Source: an uncultured Alphaproteobacteria bacterium (GTDB lineage: Bacteria > Pseudomonadota > Alphaproteobacteria > CAAGCB01 > CAG-977). Taken from it: a stretch of DNA of 64,000 nucleotides. A model generated the notes under the pieces. It had not been told where the DNA came from. It searched no databases and saw nothing but the letters and a program-made list of their open reading frames with translations. The stretch covers positions 1 through 64,000 of the forward strand of contig CALXOZ010000010.1 of assembly GCA_944390195.1 (NCBI GenBank), given 5' to 3'. Numbering within the stretch: position 1 is the stretch's first letter; each line of letters begins with the position of its first letter. Both the position numbers and the translations under genes were made by a program. This document shows positions 44,175 to 54,196 of this stretch, piece after piece.

Positions 44175-44879
44175 ATGCAAATCCGGTTGTTTATTGATGC
44201 TCCGTTGGCTTCTGGGGTAACAGTTTCTTTGAAAGAAGGTCAGATCCATTATTTAAAAAATGTTTTAAGGGCTGAAGTCGGATGCGAACTGTTCGTTTTT
44301 AACGGAATTGACGGCGAATTTTCGGCTGTCTTGTCCGTTCTGGATAAAAAAGCGGCACAAATACAAATATGCCGGTTATTGCGGGATCAGCCTGAAAAGC
44401 AAAATGTACATTTGTTTTTCGCTCCTTTGAAAAGGAATTTGACGGAGTTGGTCGTTGAAAAAGCGACTGAATTAGGCGTTACAAAAATCGTTCCGGTTAT
44501 AACGCAATACACTTGTGTAAAACGTGTTAATATGGATCGTTTACGTGCCGTCGCCATTGAAGCCTGTGAACAATGCAGGCGTCTGGATTTGCCTGAAATC
44601 GACCCCCCGATAGCTTTGGAAGATTTGCTTGAAAAACAGGATGCTTCCAAACCGTTGTTGGTTCATTTGGATGAAACGGGAAAAGGGACGAAAGCTGAAA
44701 ATATTTTTAAAAATATAACTTCGGCGGCTTTTTTAACCGGTCCGGAAGGCGGTTTTTCTGATCGGGAACGATTGATGATTGCCAAAACGCCTCATTGTGC
44801 CGGATTGGATCTGGGGCAACGCATTCTAAGGGCGGAAACGGCTTCGATTGCGGCTCTGTCTTTGTTTATGTGCCGTTAA
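44175..44879 (+). CDS. rsmE: 16S rRNA m3U1498 methyltransferase RsmE
   Basis: A SPOUT-class enzyme. The 234-residue product has the N-terminal PUA-like domain (HYLKNVLRAEVGCELFVFNG) and knotted domain: ELVVEKATELGVTKIVPVIT near 94-113, EACEQCRRLDLPEI near 127 and the SAM loop FLTGPEGGFSDRE with LGQRILRAETASIAAL near 214-229. Spacing to the previous gene is zero bases, so the two are coupled. Confidence 0.95.
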   Translation: MQIRLFIDAPLASGVTVSLKEGQIHYLKNVLRAEVGCELFVFNGIDGEFSAVLSVLDKKAAQIQICRLLRDQPEKQNVHLFFAPLKRNLTELVVEKATELGVTKIVPVITQYTCVKRVNMDRLRAVAIEACEQCRRLDLPEIDPPIALEDLLEKQDASKPLLVHLDETGKGTKAENIFKNITSAAFLTGPEGGFSDRERLMIAKTPHCAGLDLGQRILRAETASIAALSLFMCR

Positions 44880-44895
44880 AAAGGAATGTTGTGTA

Positions 44896-45225
44896 ATGAA
44901 AGAAAAGCATCTTTGTTGTGATCATCATACCCATGACTGTTCTTGTCAAAAAGACGATTGTTGTATAGATCCTTCGGAAAATAAAGACGACGATTGTTCT
45001 TTGATGTATGGGATGTTCGGATTGGATGATAATGTTCCTGATGATGTCCTGTCTTTGTTGCAATTGGAAATCAATGAATGTGATACCTTGAGCGAATTGC
45101 TGGGGGTTGGAAAAAATCCGGATGTTGATGACATTTTGCAGGAAGCTATTGAAGGGTTGTCTGAAAAAAAGAAAAAAACATTAATGAATCTGGCGATTAT
45201 TCTGCACGATTATTTACCAGAATAA
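44896..45225 (+). CDS. Small Cys/His-rich N-terminal protein
   Basis: A 109-residue acidic protein, started at ATG 44896 with AAGGAA nine bases upstream. Its first 25 residues are rich in metal-ligand types (CCDHHTHDCSCQKDDCC), while the rest is a helical acidic domain (DDVLSLLQLEINECDTLSEL, KTLMNLAIILHDYLPE). It resembles no family I know. A metal-binding tail on a small regulatory or chaperone domain is possible. It follows rsmE by 16 bases. Confidence 0.65.
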   Translation: MKEKHLCCDHHTHDCSCQKDDCCIDPSENKDDDCSLMYGMFGLDDNVPDDVLSLLQLEINECDTLSELLGVGKNPDVDDILQEAIEGLSEKKKKTLMNLAIILHDYLPE

Positions 45226-45379
45226 TTTTTATGTCTTTTAATGTGTGACGTTTGTCCGTTCTTTGCTGGTACGGTAAGATCTCTTTTTTTATTACAAACT
45301 CCGGTTTGCTAAACCGAAAGACTGTCTTTGAAAATCAGGGAAAGCCGTTTATATTTTCTACAGCAAAAAGGAGACGGTC

Positions 45380-46516
45380 GTGTTTGATTTGCATTTATCG
45401 CCGGAATTGACGGATTTAGTCGTCATTGGTTCGATTTTTTTTGTTTCTTTGATTTCTCCGAAATTGAGTCTGCCCGTTGTCGTTATGGAAACGTTATGCG
45501 GTGTTGTTTTGTCTTTTTTCGGTGTCAAAGCCCAAGATTGGATGGTTTTCTTTGCTTCTTTGGGCGGTGTGATGATTACGTTTCTGGCGGGAACGGAAAT
45601 GAACGTCCGTTCTTTCCGTAAAAATGTCATTCCCAGCTTGATGATCGGTCTTTCTTCTTTTTTCGTGCCGTTCATATGTATTTCTTCGTATACCTTTTTT
45701 CTTGAAAAATGGAATTTGAATGCCGCTTTAATTGCCGGAGTGGCTTTGTCGACAACTTCTTTGGGCGTTATTTATTCCATTTTAGTGGAAACGGGTATGA
45801 ATAAAACAAAATTGGGAACCATTTTACTTTCGGCGACTTTTGTAACGGATATTACTACAGTCTTGGTTCTTAGCGTTCTATTTGTCAAGCCGACAATGTA
45901 TACATTTATCTTTTATGCCGTGTCCGCCATAGTCATTTTTATTGCAAGCCGGTATTCGGAAAAATTGTTCAACAGCCCGTTTTATAAAAACAATCTGGCG
46001 GAAACAGAAGTCAAATATATTTTATTTCTGCTGTTTGTTTTTATTTATTTCGCAGAACTGGGAAACGGGCATGCGGTCTTGCCGGCATTCATTCTCGGAT
46101 TTTTAATGTCAAAATCGGATTCGGAGGAAGGAGAAGCTTCCGTAAGCGATAAACTCCGTAGCGGAGCCTATTCATTCATTACGCCTGTTTTCTTTATTGT
46201 AGGGGGATTGAAAATGTCGCTTCCCTTGCTGATAAGTGCGGTTGGTGTTTTTTGCGTATTAATACTTGTTCAAATTTCATCAAAGATGTTCGCCGTTTAT
46301 TTTCTGGCAAAAAAGTATTTAAAAAAAGCGCCTTTGTATTCAACGCTATTGATGACAACGGGATTGACATTCGGAACGATTGCCGCTTATTTCGGACTGG
46401 ACTCTGATATGATAGATGTCCGTCAATATTCGGTTTTGATCGGAGTAATTGTTTTTTCCGCTGTTGTCCCGACGATTATAGCGCAGATTTTTTTCAAACC
46501 TGATATGAATGATTAA
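45380..46516 (+). CDS. CPA2-type cation/proton antiporter
   Basis: A 378-residue membrane protein with about 11-12 helices, from the KefB/NapA-like monovalent cation:proton antiporter family. Supporting sequence: LAGTEMNVRSFRKN near 72, AGVALSTTSLGVIYSILVET near 116-135 and SATFVTDITTVLVLSVLF near 147-164, the last with the conserved acidic residue in the ion path. The C-terminal TrkA-N domain of Kef proteins is absent. The start is a GTG preceded by AAAAGGAG six bases upstream. It is a single-gene unit. Confidence 0.85.
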   Translation: MFDLHLSPELTDLVVIGSIFFVSLISPKLSLPVVVMETLCGVVLSFFGVKAQDWMVFFASLGGVMITFLAGTEMNVRSFRKNVIPSLMIGLSSFFVPFICISSYTFFLEKWNLNAALIAGVALSTTSLGVIYSILVETGMNKTKLGTILLSATFVTDITTVLVLSVLFVKPTMYTFIFYAVSAIVIFIASRYSEKLFNSPFYKNNLAETEVKYILFLLFVFIYFAELGNGHAVLPAFILGFLMSKSDSEEGEASVSDKLRSGAYSFITPVFFIVGGLKMSLPLLISAVGVFCVLILVQISSKMFAVYFLAKKYLKKAPLYSTLLMTTGLTFGTIAAYFGLDSDMIDVRQYSVLIGVIVFSAVVPTIIAQIFFKPDMND

Positions 46517-47209
46517 CAGATCAGTTTGATGGAGCTTAGATTTTTATGTTCAGGACTTTTGCATGAAGACTGGGGGGATCGGAACATCGGCGGGAAAGGG
46601 GACGCAAACCGTGGAAGTCAGATGATGTTTGTTGCGACGAAAATATTTAAAACGTCATTATCATAAAAAAGTCCGACAGGCTGAGTTTTTTTAGAGGTTA
46701 TATATTGTGCCAACCGGTACGGGAATTATTTTTACTATGGTGAAAAGGCACTTGAAATTGAACTGCCATTTTTTGAAAAAGTATTTGCCGGTTTATAACA
46801 ATAGGAATACCGGTGATGTATTATCGGCTCTTTCTTATAAAGTCGGTTTGGAAAATGTAAAAAGAAGGGATCTTTAAAAATGGTTCAAATCGGTCTTTTC
46901 TGCTCATTGAAAATGAACAAGCTGACAGATCAGATAACAAAATGTATCTGTTAGAGAAGTTGTGGAAAACGGAATTTTTTTTCTGCAATGCTTGAGCAAA
47001 ATTCCGAGTGTCATATAAGGGAGCTGTTACCTGTATGACGGTCGTTACGGCAGAGGTCTTTATTATAAGTTGTCTTCATAATATTGTAACGTTGCTACAG
47101 ATCTTATAATCTGTCTGATCGTTTCTCTATGCAAGAATCAACATTGTTTCAGTATCGTCGTTGTGGGAATGTTTTTTCTGACACTTGCCTAGTTTCGGTA
47201 AGTTTATGG
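46517..47209. other. Gene-free interval, first part
   Basis: About 690 bases after the antiporter gene without a coding region, RNA gene or strong hairpin that I can recognise. Confidence 0.5.
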
Positions 47210-47600
47210 TTATGCGCAAAAAAAGAATGAAAGTCGGTCTTTGAAGCCAAGACAAGGTTTAGATACGATATCGAACGGCAAATATCAGATTGTTTTTATG
47301 CTGAAGTGACACCGTAAAGTGTTTGGTGATGAGAAACTGTATTAAGCCGTTGAAATGCCAGTGAAATTATATAAAAAGCAGTAAACGGTCGGAAAACTGA
47401 AGCGTGTGCGGATCATGTTTATGGGTTTTTCCGAACACGAGTTCGGCGGGGCTGGATTTATGAGATTTCTGAAAGATGAAAACAATCTTTGTAATTTATT
47501 GGCAATGGAGCGGAATCGAATAGGAATGGCGTAATAAAGAAATCCGGTGTAAGGGGAGTGCGTGGATACGGATCGTGAAGATATAAGGAAGAAAGCAGAT
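47210..47600. repeat. Diverged dispersed intergenic repeat, copy B
   Basis: Aligns with 26690-27070 along its length (shared blocks AATATCAGATTGTTTTT, GTAAAGTGTTT, TGCCAGTGAAAT, TGAAGCGTGTG, AATAGGAATG). It carries a 129-codon minus-strand frame (47342-47731) that is not conserved as a frame in copy A. Function unknown. Confidence 0.65.
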
Positions 47601-47838
47601 ATATTCAATATGAACCGAAAAGGATGTATCAGATCAACAAATGTCAGAGCCCTTGTATTGTGGAACGCGAAAACATAAGGCAGAGAACGGATATATCTGC
47701 GGGGGAAAAGCGGCATCAGGTCATCTGACATAAGAGTCTTAATTCATTTGTGTGTGAATAAAACAAATTGATCTACCACAGCAAATAAAATGTCGTTCAG
47801 ATGTTGCCGGCGGTATGAGAGCTGTACTCGTAAAGTAG

Positions 47839-47863
47839 AAGCCCCCGTTTCACACGGGGGTTC
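47839..47863 (-). terminator. Terminator of the molybdenum hydroxylase genes
   Basis: ACCCCCGTG and ACGGGGGCT form a strong GC stem on the minus strand just after the stop of the large subunit. Confidence 0.85.
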
Positions 47864-47866
47864 TTT

Positions 47867-50737
47867 TTAAATTTTTCCTAAAGCTTTAAGTATCTTTTCC
47901 GGACTGAAAGGCCAATCGCGTATCCATATTCCGCAGGCGTCATGAATGGCTATGGCCAAAGCCGGAGCGGCACCGTTTGTTGCCAATTCTGAAATTGATT
48001 TTCCGCCATAAGGACCGTCCGGATCATTTGTAAAGACCAAAGGAGCTTGAAAATCTTTCGGCAGGTCATAGATTGTCGGCGGATTGTAGTCTTGTAAATT
48101 GTCATTTAAAGGTGTTCCGTCTTTATCCAGTATAATGCCTTCGTATAAAGAGTGACCGATGGATTTCAGAACGCCGCCGAAAACCTGTCCTTGAGCCAAT
48201 TCCGGATTAATTGGCGTTCCGCAATCCAATAAGGCATAGAATTTCTGGATTTCAATTTCTCCGGTGCGCGTGTTGACAGCGACTTGGGCGAAATTGGCTC
48301 CGTAAGGAATGGCATGATTTTCTGTAACGAAAGATCCCGTTCCCTGCAACTGTCCGGAACCGTGTCCTGTTGTCGTATTGTAAGCTATCTGAGCATAAGT
48401 GATTTCCCCTTTTTTACCTTTGACTTTTGCCGGATATTCCAAAGTACAGTCTTCAACGGGTTCGTCAAGGTATTCAGCCGCTTTTTCAAGTATTTTTTTC
48501 TTCATGTCTTCGGCGGCAAGACGAGCGGCGTTACCGGAAAAGAAAGTACCTGAAGAAGCGTAAGCTCCCGTATCAAAAGGCGTATGATCCGTGTCTCCGG
48601 ACATTACGGTTACTTGGGACAAGGGAACATTCAAGACTTCGGCGACGACTTTCGCCATAACGGTATCAAGCCCCGTTCCGATGTCCGCCGCTCCGGAATG
48701 AACGGAAAAGCCTCCGTCCGCCAGCATTAAAATATGGGCGTTGGAATGATCCAATCCAGGCAAGCCCGAGCCTTGTTGACTGATGGAGACGCCTTTGCCG
48801 ATTTTTATATCCGGATTGTTGGAGACTTCCTTTTTCCCCCAATCGATCATTTTAGCCCCGATTTCCAAAGCTTTGTCCAGTCCGCAGCTTTGAACTAAAG
48901 CGGGAGTTCCTTCCCGACCTTCTCCAAGACAGCGCAAAATTTCCAAAACGGCGCCTTCGTGAACCATGTTTTTACGCATCAGTTCGATTTGATCAATTCC
49001 CAGTTTTTCCGCCAGTTCCGCCACCGCGCTGATTAACGCGAAAGCTCCTTTCGGAGCGCCATATCCCTGATACGCTCCTGTCGGCATGATATTTGAATAA
49101 TAAATCCGTACGGTAAAATACATATTCGGACACAAGAACAACGGCAGGTTTTTGGAACAGGCGTTCATCGGAACCGTTAATGCGTGCGCACCGAACGGCC
49201 CCGTGTTGGCTTCGTTGTCCATTTGAATAGCTGTAAAGGTACCGTCTTTTTTAGCTCCGATTTTAACATGAACACGCATGGGTTTGCGTGTGGAGCAGGT
49301 GTTGAATTCCTGATTGCGCGTGTAACGATAGTAAACAGGGCGTCCCGTAGAATAAGTTGCATAAGCGGCGACATCTTCCAAAATCACATCCTGTTTCGAT
49401 CCGAAACCGCCGCCGACACGTTCTTTGATAACATGCACTTTCGTTTCAGGGATACCAAGGATTTTAGCGACGACACGGCGCAGGTGAAACGGCACTTGCG
49501 TCGATGCGTGAATGACCAAACGGTCGCCTTGCATTTTTGTGAAAACGACGTGCGGTTCCGTCGGTGTGCATTGGATTTGAGATGTTGTATAAGTGCGTTC
49601 GACAATGACATCGGCTTCTTTAAAACCTTGTTCAACATCTCCGATACCGCCTTTGACACTTGCGGCTAGGTTGTGATGCGGGTCGGCGCGCAAAGGGAAA
49701 GGATAGTGGATTTTTCCATCTCGGGGATCCGCGTTTTTATTGTATTCGTCCAGATCTTCAGGAGCTCCGACGCCGTAAGTAACAAATGACTTGTGAATGA
49801 CCGGAGCATCTAAAGCTTGTGCTTCGTCCCAAGTGAAAACGGGTTTTAAAACTTCGTAATCGACTTTTATTTTCTTTAAAGCCTCATCTGCCGCTTCTTC
49901 CGTTTCCGCAACGACGGCGGCGACGCGATCACCGACATAACAGACTTTTTGATTGAAAAGCTTTCTGTCATGGGGAGAGGGTTCCGGAGCTCCTTGACCC
50001 GCGTTCGTATAATAAACGTCAGGGCAATTTTTATAGGTGATGATACTGACGACACCGGAGATTTTTTCCGCCTCTTGCGTATCAATGGATCTGATATACG
50101 CGTGGGCATAGGGACTTTGGAGCATTTTTAAAATACAAGTTCCCGGTTCCACCATGTCTTCGACGAAGGCTTTTTGACCCGCAACCAGCTGATGACCGTC
50201 GATTTTTCTGCGGACTTTTCCGACTTCGCGCAAGTCTTCGCGAAATTCTTCAAACCCTTCCGTTTTATAAAGAGGATCTTTCATCCTTTTCTTTGCCAGT
50301 TCCACCGCTTTGAAAAAAGGCTGGTATCCGGCGGAACGGCTGAACAAAGGGGACAGGGCATCCATCACATCGTCTTTTGTCGGGTCTGCCACACGTTCAA
50401 ATAAATTTGTCAACATCAAGGCCGCCGCCGGAGAATTGTAACCCGATTGAACCAGACCGCAATCCACCAATGCAGATTGAACGGGGGACAACTTGCCGTC
50501 TTTCATGACGGATTCAATCGTCTTTATGTCTGATCCGTCAGTTTGTCCGGCAATAAGCAAGCCTGCATTGACCGTCTTGCCATTTAAAATGATTGTGTCC
50601 GATCCGCAAAAACCTTGATGGTCGTCACTATCGCGAACCGAAAAGATGCCCAAACGTTGTAACAAGGACTGAACATTTTCTCCCGCTTCCGTGTAAACGT
50701 TTTTTTTAAGTCCGTTAAGGGTAAATGAAACTTTCAT
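47867..50737 (-). CDS. Xanthine-dehydrogenase-like molybdopterin subunit with degenerate [2Fe-2S] domain
   Basis: A 956-residue molybdenum hydroxylase, started at ATG 50737. Residues 1-155 keep the fold of the two-cluster [2Fe-2S] domain (LNGKTVNAGLLIAGQTDG, LVQSGYNSP, SAGYQPFFKAVELA), but of the eight cluster cysteines only C44 remains; the others read D39, D47, G59, S98, N101, S133 and S135. The rest is a complete Ald_Xan_dh_C / molybdopterin-binding part (ERVGGGFGSKQDVILEDVAA, GAYQGYGAPKGAF, and near the end GGKSISELATNGAAPALA with the catalytic glutamate position). It resembles the fused Fe-S plus Mo proteins of anaerobe purine metabolism. The electron path is unclear. The FAD subunit gene is immediately upstream. 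Confidence 0.88.
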   Translation of the reverse strand: MKVSFTLNGLKKNVYTEAGENVQSLLQRLGIFSVRDSDDHQGFCGSDTIILNGKTVNAGLLIAGQTDGSDIKTIESVMKDGKLSPVQSALVDCGLVQSGYNSPAAALMLTNLFERVADPTKDDVMDALSPLFSRSAGYQPFFKAVELAKKRMKDPLYKTEGFEEFREDLREVGKVRRKIDGHQLVAGQKAFVEDMVEPGTCILKMLQSPYAHAYIRSIDTQEAEKISGVVSIITYKNCPDVYYTNAGQGAPEPSPHDRKLFNQKVCYVGDRVAAVVAETEEAADEALKKIKVDYEVLKPVFTWDEAQALDAPVIHKSFVTYGVGAPEDLDEYNKNADPRDGKIHYPFPLRADPHHNLAASVKGGIGDVEQGFKEADVIVERTYTTSQIQCTPTEPHVVFTKMQGDRLVIHASTQVPFHLRRVVAKILGIPETKVHVIKERVGGGFGSKQDVILEDVAAYATYSTGRPVYYRYTRNQEFNTCSTRKPMRVHVKIGAKKDGTFTAIQMDNEANTGPFGAHALTVPMNACSKNLPLFLCPNMYFTVRIYYSNIMPTGAYQGYGAPKGAFALISAVAELAEKLGIDQIELMRKNMVHEGAVLEILRCLGEGREGTPALVQSCGLDKALEIGAKMIDWGKKEVSNNPDIKIGKGVSISQQGSGLPGLDHSNAHILMLADGGFSVHSGAADIGTGLDTVMAKVVAEVLNVPLSQVTVMSGDTDHTPFDTGAYASSGTFFSGNAARLAAEDMKKKILEKAAEYLDEPVEDCTLEYPAKVKGKKGEITYAQIAYNTTTGHGSGQLQGTGSFVTENHAIPYGANFAQVAVNTRTGEIEIQKFYALLDCGTPINPELAQGQVFGGVLKSIGHSLYEGIILDKDGTPLNDNLQDYNPPTIYDLPKDFQAPLVFTNDPDGPYGGKSISELATNGAAPALAIAIHDACGIWIRDWPFSPEKILKALGKI

Positions 50738-50738
50738 T

Positions 50739-51509
50739 CTAAACTCCTTCAGCCGCTTGAATAAGGCAATCCGCCAACATGACGCCGGCAATATATTTTT
50801 TGAACGCTCCGGATGTTCTGTAATCGTCGAAAGAAACAACCGCATTTTTGATTTGATTACTCAAGTTGTCGCGATCTTTGGGCATGGAAGCGTCGAATTT
50901 TTTCTCAAAATCTTTTAAACGCTCGATTTTTCCGCCGTCTTGAGCCACAACCAGCCGGATCCCCTGATCCGAAAAACCGGCGGCGACGGAAACCAAAGAA
51001 ACACCGCGTGCTGTAACGGAATGTTTGCGTGCGCACACCCTGGGGTTTAGCGGTATCAGGATGGTTGATATCAAACCGTCTTGAGGCGTTGTTATATAAT
51101 CTTCAACCGTAATCTTTTGCGATGGTGTTTCCACTTCCGCGTTTGCGGCGATTAATGCCGTTAAAGAAGAAAATGCGGGGTTTTTCGTCGCGATCATGCC
51201 TGCTAAAGTGGCTTGATTCCGGATATTCCGGTTGCGAAATTGCTTCAAGCAAGTACGCAAAAAATCAGGTGTCAAACTGTGATCGGCGATGTCTTGTAAA
51301 GTGGTTGTTGCTCCGATTGAAAGGAAAGCGCCTTCTTGGTGGATAAAATTCAATCCCAGTCCGCTTAAACTGATGACGACTTCAGGATCTGTCGCAGAAC
51401 GTGACGAATTTATCCACGATCCTCCCGCCATATACAAAGCTTCCGGATAAGTTGATTTCAGTTGCAAAGCTTCTTCAATCGTTGCCGGTTTAAAAAATTC
51501 TGTAATCAT
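50739..51509 (-). CDS. FAD-binding subunit of a molybdenum hydroxylase
   Basis: A 256-residue protein of the XdhB/CoxM family, started at ATG 51509 with AGAGG upstream. The N-terminal FAD-binding segment has FFKPATIEEALQL and YMAGGSWINSSRS; the second signature IRNQATLAGMIATKNPAF differs from the usual TIGGN-x4-SP pattern, so flavin binding may be modified. The C-terminal CO_deh_flav_C part follows from residue 155. Its stop lies one base before the start of the large subunit, so the two form one enzyme. The substrate may be a purine or an aldehyde. Confidence 0.83.
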   Translation of the reverse strand: MITEFFKPATIEEALQLKSTYPEALYMAGGSWINSSRSATDPEVVISLSGLGLNFIHQEGAFLSIGATTTLQDIADHSLTPDFLRTCLKQFRNRNIRNQATLAGMIATKNPAFSSLTALIAANAEVETPSQKITVEDYITTPQDGLISTILIPLNPRVCARKHSVTARGVSLVSVAAGFSDQGIRLVVAQDGGKIERLKDFEKKFDASMPKDRDNLSNQIKNAVVSFDDYRTSGAFKKYIAGVMLADCLIQAAEGV

Positions 51510-51622
51510 TTTAACCTCTGAAAAATAATTTGAATTATTATACAAGAGATTATTTTTTTGCCAAAATGAAAAATGTTTTTAAAACAAAGAACGGATTATG
51601 TTCAATTCAATGGATCTGCCAT

Positions 51623-51650
51623 AAAAAAAACCCGCCGTTACCAGCGGATT
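51623..51650 (-). terminator. Probable lon terminator
   Basis: On the minus strand CCGC and GCGG pair over an 8-base loop and are followed by a run of eight T. It lies about 50 bases past the lon stop and upstream of the hydroxylase genes. Confidence 0.65.
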
Positions 51651-51696
51651 TTATCAGGTTTATAGAAAGAAACGTTATAAGAAAAGGCGAGTGGTA

Positions 51697-54108
51697 TTAA
51701 TGACAGCGGATTTGTTCGTCATTATTGTCGTCTTGCTGTAACAACTCTTCTTTTGATTTTTTTTCTTCCTCTTCATTCCATTCAATCGGGATCAGGGGAC
51801 GCACCAAGGCGTGTTTTAAAACTTCTTCCGCCATTGAAACAGGAATGATCGTCAATCCTTTTTTGACATTTTCAGGAATTTCTTCAAGGTCTTTTTGATT
51901 GTCATGAGGAATTAGAACAGTTTCTATTCCCGCCCGTAAAGCGGCTAAAAGTTTTTCTTTCAATCCTCCGATCGGCAAAACTTTTCCCAATAAGGTGATT
52001 TCTCCGGTCATGGCAATGTTTTTTGAAACAGGAATGCCAGTCATGGCAGAAACCAAAGAGGTACACATGGCAATTCCAGCCGAAGGCCCGTCTTTCGGTG
52101 TCGCTCCTTCGGGGACATGAATATGGATATCGCGTTTATCGAACAAATCGGGACGGATACCGAAAGAAATGGCATGAGATCTGACAAAAGACCGTGCTGC
52201 CGCAATGGATTCTTTCATGACATCGCCCAGCTGTCCTGTTTGTGTAACGCGACCGTGTCCTGGCATCATAACGGCTTCGATTGATAATATTTCTCCGCCG
52301 ACTTCCGTCCAAGCCAGTCCTGTTGTTACACCGACCTGATCCTGCTTTTCCGCAACTCCGTAGGTATAGATTGGGATGCCGGCATATTTCTTCAAGTTGC
52401 GTTCCGTAACAGTAACAGCTTTCTTTTTGCCGGTCATGATTTCTTTTGTCGCTTTTCTTGCCAATCCGGCTAGAGCCCTATCCAAATTGCGGACACCGGA
52501 TTCTCGTGTGTACAACCGGATTAAAGAACGAATGGCTTCATCGCTGACCGTCCATTCTTCCTCGTTCAATCCGGCGGCTTTGCGTTGTTTTTTTATTAAA
52601 TGACGCTTGGCTATTTCGACTTTTTCATCTTCCGTGTAACCCGCAATGCGAATGATTTCCATTCTATCCAATAAAGGACGAGGCATTTTTAACGAATTTG
52701 CCGTCGTAATGAACATAACGTCCGATAAATCGTAATCAACTTCCAAATAGTGGTCGTTAAACGTTGAATTTTGAGCCGGATCCAAGACTTCCAATAAAGC
52801 TGAAGAGGGATCCCCGCGCCAATCGGCTCCGAGTTTGTCGATTTCATCAAGTAAGAATAACGGATTTCTTGTTTTCGCCTTTTTCATTCCTTGAATGATT
52901 TTCCCCGGCATGGATCCGACATAAGTACGCCTATGACCGCGAATTTCAGCTTCATCACGCATTCCTCCCAAGGATGCGCGTATGAATTTGCGTCCCGTCG
53001 CTCTGGCAATAGATTCACCTAAAGACGTTTTTCCCACCCCCGGAGGACCGACCAGACATAATATAGGACCGTTGACCGATTTTGTCTTCTTTTGAACGGC
53101 CAAATACTCCAAAATGCGTTCTTTAACTTTTTCCAAACCATAATGATCGTTGTTCAAAATTTCTTCGGCTTTTTTCAGATCCGTTTGAATCGCAGACTTT
53201 TTACCCCAAGGGATATCCAGCAACCAATCCAGATAATTGCGAATAACCGTCGCTTCCGAAGACATGGGACTCATGTGGCGCAATTTTTTCAGTTCAGCTT
53301 TCGCTTTGCTTGTCGCTTCCGCTGACATTCTGGCTTTGCGGATTTTGGCTTCCAATTCGTCCAATTCCGCAGATCCATCTTCATCTCCCAATTCTTTTTG
53401 GATTGCCTTCATTTGTTCGTTCAGATAGTAATCGCGTTGCGATTTTTCCATTTGCTTTTTGACACGTCGGCGGATCTTTTTTTCGACTTGCAAAACGCCC
53501 ATTTCAGTTTCCATATATCCGAACAGCAATTCCAAGCGTGTAAAAACGCTTTGCGTTTCAAGCAGGTTTTGACGGTCTGCCAATTTTAAAGATAAATGGG
53601 AAGCAATAACGTCAGCTAATTTTGAAGGATCTTCGATTTGACCGATGGATAAAAGGATTTCCGGTGGGATTTTTTTATTCAGGCGAACATATTCTTCAAA
53701 TTGGGTCATCAAAGAACGCATAAAAGCATTAATGTCGTCTTTGGCATTAAGTTTGTCAGCAAATTCTTCGACTTGAGCTTCAAAATAATCGGCATTGTCT
53801 GAAAACTGTTTCACTTTCACCCGTTGTTGCCCTTCGACAAGCGCTTTTACAGTGCCGTCGGGTAAACGCAACAGTTGGACAACAGTCCCCAGTGTCCCGA
53901 CCGTATGCATTTCTTCCGTTTTCGGATTGTCCACCGCCGGATCTTTTTGAGTCAATAAAATGATTTGGCGATCTTCGTTCATAGCTTTATCCAAAGCCTT
54001 GACGGATTTTTCCCTGCCGACAAACAAAGGCACGATCATATGAGGAAAAATGACGATATCCCTTAAGGGTAACAAAGGATAAACTTTTTCTGAAACAGGA
54101 GCATTCAT
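51697..54108 (-). CDS. lon: ATP-dependent protease Lon
   Basis: A cytoplasmic AAA+ serine protease that removes misfolded and regulatory proteins. The 803-residue product has the Lon N-terminal domain (LPLRDIVIFPHMIVPLFVGR), a coiled middle, Walker A GPPGVGKT at 354-361, Walker B FLLDEIDKLG and the protease domain with the Ser676-Lys719 dyad in PKDGPSAGIAM and GGLKEKLLAA. Length matches E. coli Lon. It is last in the tig-clpP-clpX-lon series. Confidence 0.98.
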   Translation of the reverse strand: MNAPVSEKVYPLLPLRDIVIFPHMIVPLFVGREKSVKALDKAMNEDRQIILLTQKDPAVDNPKTEEMHTVGTLGTVVQLLRLPDGTVKALVEGQQRVKVKQFSDNADYFEAQVEEFADKLNAKDDINAFMRSLMTQFEEYVRLNKKIPPEILLSIGQIEDPSKLADVIASHLSLKLADRQNLLETQSVFTRLELLFGYMETEMGVLQVEKKIRRRVKKQMEKSQRDYYLNEQMKAIQKELGDEDGSAELDELEAKIRKARMSAEATSKAKAELKKLRHMSPMSSEATVIRNYLDWLLDIPWGKKSAIQTDLKKAEEILNNDHYGLEKVKERILEYLAVQKKTKSVNGPILCLVGPPGVGKTSLGESIARATGRKFIRASLGGMRDEAEIRGHRRTYVGSMPGKIIQGMKKAKTRNPLFLLDEIDKLGADWRGDPSSALLEVLDPAQNSTFNDHYLEVDYDLSDVMFITTANSLKMPRPLLDRMEIIRIAGYTEDEKVEIAKRHLIKKQRKAAGLNEEEWTVSDEAIRSLIRLYTRESGVRNLDRALAGLARKATKEIMTGKKKAVTVTERNLKKYAGIPIYTYGVAEKQDQVGVTTGLAWTEVGGEILSIEAVMMPGHGRVTQTGQLGDVMKESIAAARSFVRSHAISFGIRPDLFDKRDIHIHVPEGATPKDGPSAGIAMCTSLVSAMTGIPVSKNIAMTGEITLLGKVLPIGGLKEKLLAALRAGIETVLIPHDNQKDLEEIPENVKKGLTIIPVSMAEEVLKHALVRPLIPIEWNEEEEKKSKEELLQQDDNNDEQIRCH

Positions 54109-54196
54109 CGTAATTACCTTTTTTATTTCGGGTTGTTTTGATCTTTCTTATAAATAGGGACTGCAAGGATAAAGTACAAGGGCAAAACGGAAAAAA

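Noticed and set aside
47342-47731. A 129-codon minus-strand frame in repeat copy B
   Set aside because: The frame is not maintained in copy A, and only short peptide islands match; treated as repeat, not gene.
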